Shown here in pieces: positions 63,046 to 64,000 of a DNA stretch of 64,000 nucleotides. Below the pieces are notes generated by a model that made no database searches, had not been told where the DNA came from, and was given only the letters and a program-made list of their open reading frames with translations. This stretch comes from Ohtaekwangia sp966211525 (GTDB taxonomy: Bacteria; Bacteroidota; Bacteroidia; Cytophagales; Cyclobacteriaceae). How positions within the stretch are numbered: the first letter of the stretch is position 1; each line of letters begins with the position of its first letter. The stretch covers positions 1 to 64,000 of the forward strand of contig CBIHOZ010000013.1 of NCBI GenBank assembly GCA_966211525.1, read 5' to 3'. The translations under genes and the position numbers were made by a program.

Positions 63046-64000
63046 ATGACTATAAAGAAGGTTATAGGAAAAATTCATCTCTGGCTCGGGCTTTCATCCG
63101 GACTGATTGTTTTTATCATTGCCATCACCGGATGCATCTATGCGTTTCAGGCGGAGATTCAGGATGCCACGCAACCGTATCGTTTTGTAGAAGCACAGAA
63201 CAAACCGGTGTTGCCTCCGTCACAGTTAAAAGCTATTGCTGAGAAAGAACTGCCGGGTAAAAAGATTCACGCTGTACTTTACGCCAAGCCGGGTAAGGCT
63301 GCACAGGTTATCTTCTATAACTACGAGCCGGAGTATTTTTACCTGGTATATATGAATCCCTATAGCGGTGAAGTATTGCAGGTACGTGATGAGAACGCAG
63401 GATTCTTCCGCTTTATCTTATTAGGACACTTTTATCTCTGGCTTCCGTATGAAATTGGACAACCCGTTGTAGCATCAGCAACGCTTGTGTTCCTGGTGAT
63501 GTTGATTTCCGGAATGATACTGTGGTGGCCAAGGAATAAAGCTGCTGCCAAACAACGCTTCAGCATCAAGTGGAGCGCACGTTGGAGAAGAAAGAATTAT
63601 GACCTTCACAATGTACTTGGCTTTTATGCTACGTGGATTGCCATCATCCTGGTGGTGACTGGTTTGGTATGGGGCTTTCAGTGGTTCGCCACGGGACTAT
63701 ATACTGTAGCCGGCGGAGAAAAGTCGCTGATGTATGTTGATCCGGCTTCCGATACAACGCACAGGGTACTGGCCGGTGCCCCGACTATTGACCTGGTGTG
63801 GGACAAGATAAAAACAGAACATCCTGCAGCAGAAGTTGTTGAAGTTCACGTGCCTGAAACAACGGCTTCTTCCATCGCGGTGACGATTAACTCGGATGAG
63901 AACACCTATTGGAAAACAGACTATCGATACTTCGATCAATACTCCTTAAAAGAACTTTCAGTTGATCATGTTTACGGCCGTTTCGAAAATTCTTCGGCTG
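63046..64000 (+). CDS. PepSY-associated transmembrane protein (3' end outside window)
   Basis: The frame is open from ATG 63046 to the window end (318 codons) and was readable only by translating the last kilobase. It starts MTIKKVIGKIHLWLGLSSGL with the hydrophobic segment IVFIIAITGCIYAF, continues with a PepSY-like periplasmic segment and RFILLGHFYLWLPYEIGQPV, a second helix SATLVFLVMLISGMILWWPR, then DLHNVLGFYATWIAIILVVT and WGFQWFATG. The HLW and LGFY motifs with His residues are typical of the family, members of which reduce ferric siderophores or carry haem. It follows the siderophore-type receptor by 3 nt, so it should be under the same palindrome. Confidence 0.88.
   Translation, partial: MTIKKVIGKIHLWLGLSSGLIVFIIAITGCIYAFQAEIQDATQPYRFVEAQNKPVLPPSQLKAIAEKELPGKKIHAVLYAKPGKAAQVIFYNYEPEYFYLVYMNPYSGEVLQVRDENAGFFRFILLGHFYLWLPYEIGQPVVASATLVFLVMLISGMILWWPRNKAAAKQRFSIKWSARWRRKNYDLHNVLGFYATWIAIILVVTGLVWGFQWFATGLYTVAGGEKSLMYVDPASDTTHRVLAGAPTIDLVWDKIKTEHPAAEVVEVHVPETTASSIAVTINSDENTYWKTDYRYFDQYSLKELSVDHVYGRFENSSA

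Overview
The window is chromosomal DNA from a member of the Bacteroidota, most likely a Cytophagales-type gliding or soil relative. The signs are C-terminal type IX secretion (T9SS) sorting domains, SprB, PKD and Ig-like surface proteins, a TonB/HmuY haem system, TAnnTTTG promoter elements, and start codons without clear Shine-Dalgarno sequences. Base composition is in the mid-forties % GC by eye. The tetranucleotide TATA is strikingly common inside genes. No rRNA, tRNA, CRISPR array, insertion sequence or prophage was recognised.

Layout. 1-6147: the 3' part of a giant Ig/PKD-repeat T9SS surface protein. 6159-9438 (minus): a two-gene phosphorelay, an NtrC-type regulator followed by a hybrid histidine kinase with an HPt domain. 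9757-12029: a TerB-like protein, a rhomboid protease and DNA polymerase III delta. 12276-17020: a 1008-residue TPR protein and an outer-membrane barrel, ended by a clear terminator at 17050-17092. 17202-19215: a promoter followed by a SPOR-domain protein, TonB and a small protein. 19221-19998: two small unknown genes.

20019-27243 is an NAD-metabolism locus. It holds an NrtR-type Nudix/winged-helix regulator, then (behind a palindrome lying on the promoter) NadM-Nudix, NadV, Prs, a HAD-like protein, an ADP-ribosylglycohydrolase broken by a one-base frameshift, and a protein joining a nucleotidyltransferase-like half to a methyltransferase half. Together these could recycle nicotinamide, PRPP and ADP-ribose groups. 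27392-30728 is accessory: a TPR protein, the remains of a deleted gene, and small membrane or exported proteins.

31162-49969 is an eight-gene, roughly 19-kb run of tightly spaced secreted or outer-membrane genes. The fourth gene (41484-45539) combines a signal peptide, a zincin-like HELGH segment and a C-terminal domain with an ADP-ribosyltransferase R-S-E pattern. A small cytoplasmic protein follows 3 nt later, as toxin and immunity genes do. The neighbours add a 1550-residue secreted protein, an FN3 protein, a SprB-repeat protein with a T9SS sorting domain, an alpha-helical repeat protein, a PKD lipoprotein and an outer-membrane barrel. This is the best candidate for an undescribed system: a surface-displayed polymorphic toxin apparatus.

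50052-64000: a GH114-like lipoprotein, ferritin, a LuxR-type response regulator and a complete haem/iron uptake cluster (HmuT, HmuU, HmuV, HmuS, TonB receptor, HmuY-like, a Cys-rich small protein, a second TonB receptor and a PepSY protein cut by the window end). Three copies of a 19-bp palindrome of the form RTTTRRAATKADTCTAAAY, one before the response regulator, one before hmuT and one before the second receptor, look like one iron regulon.
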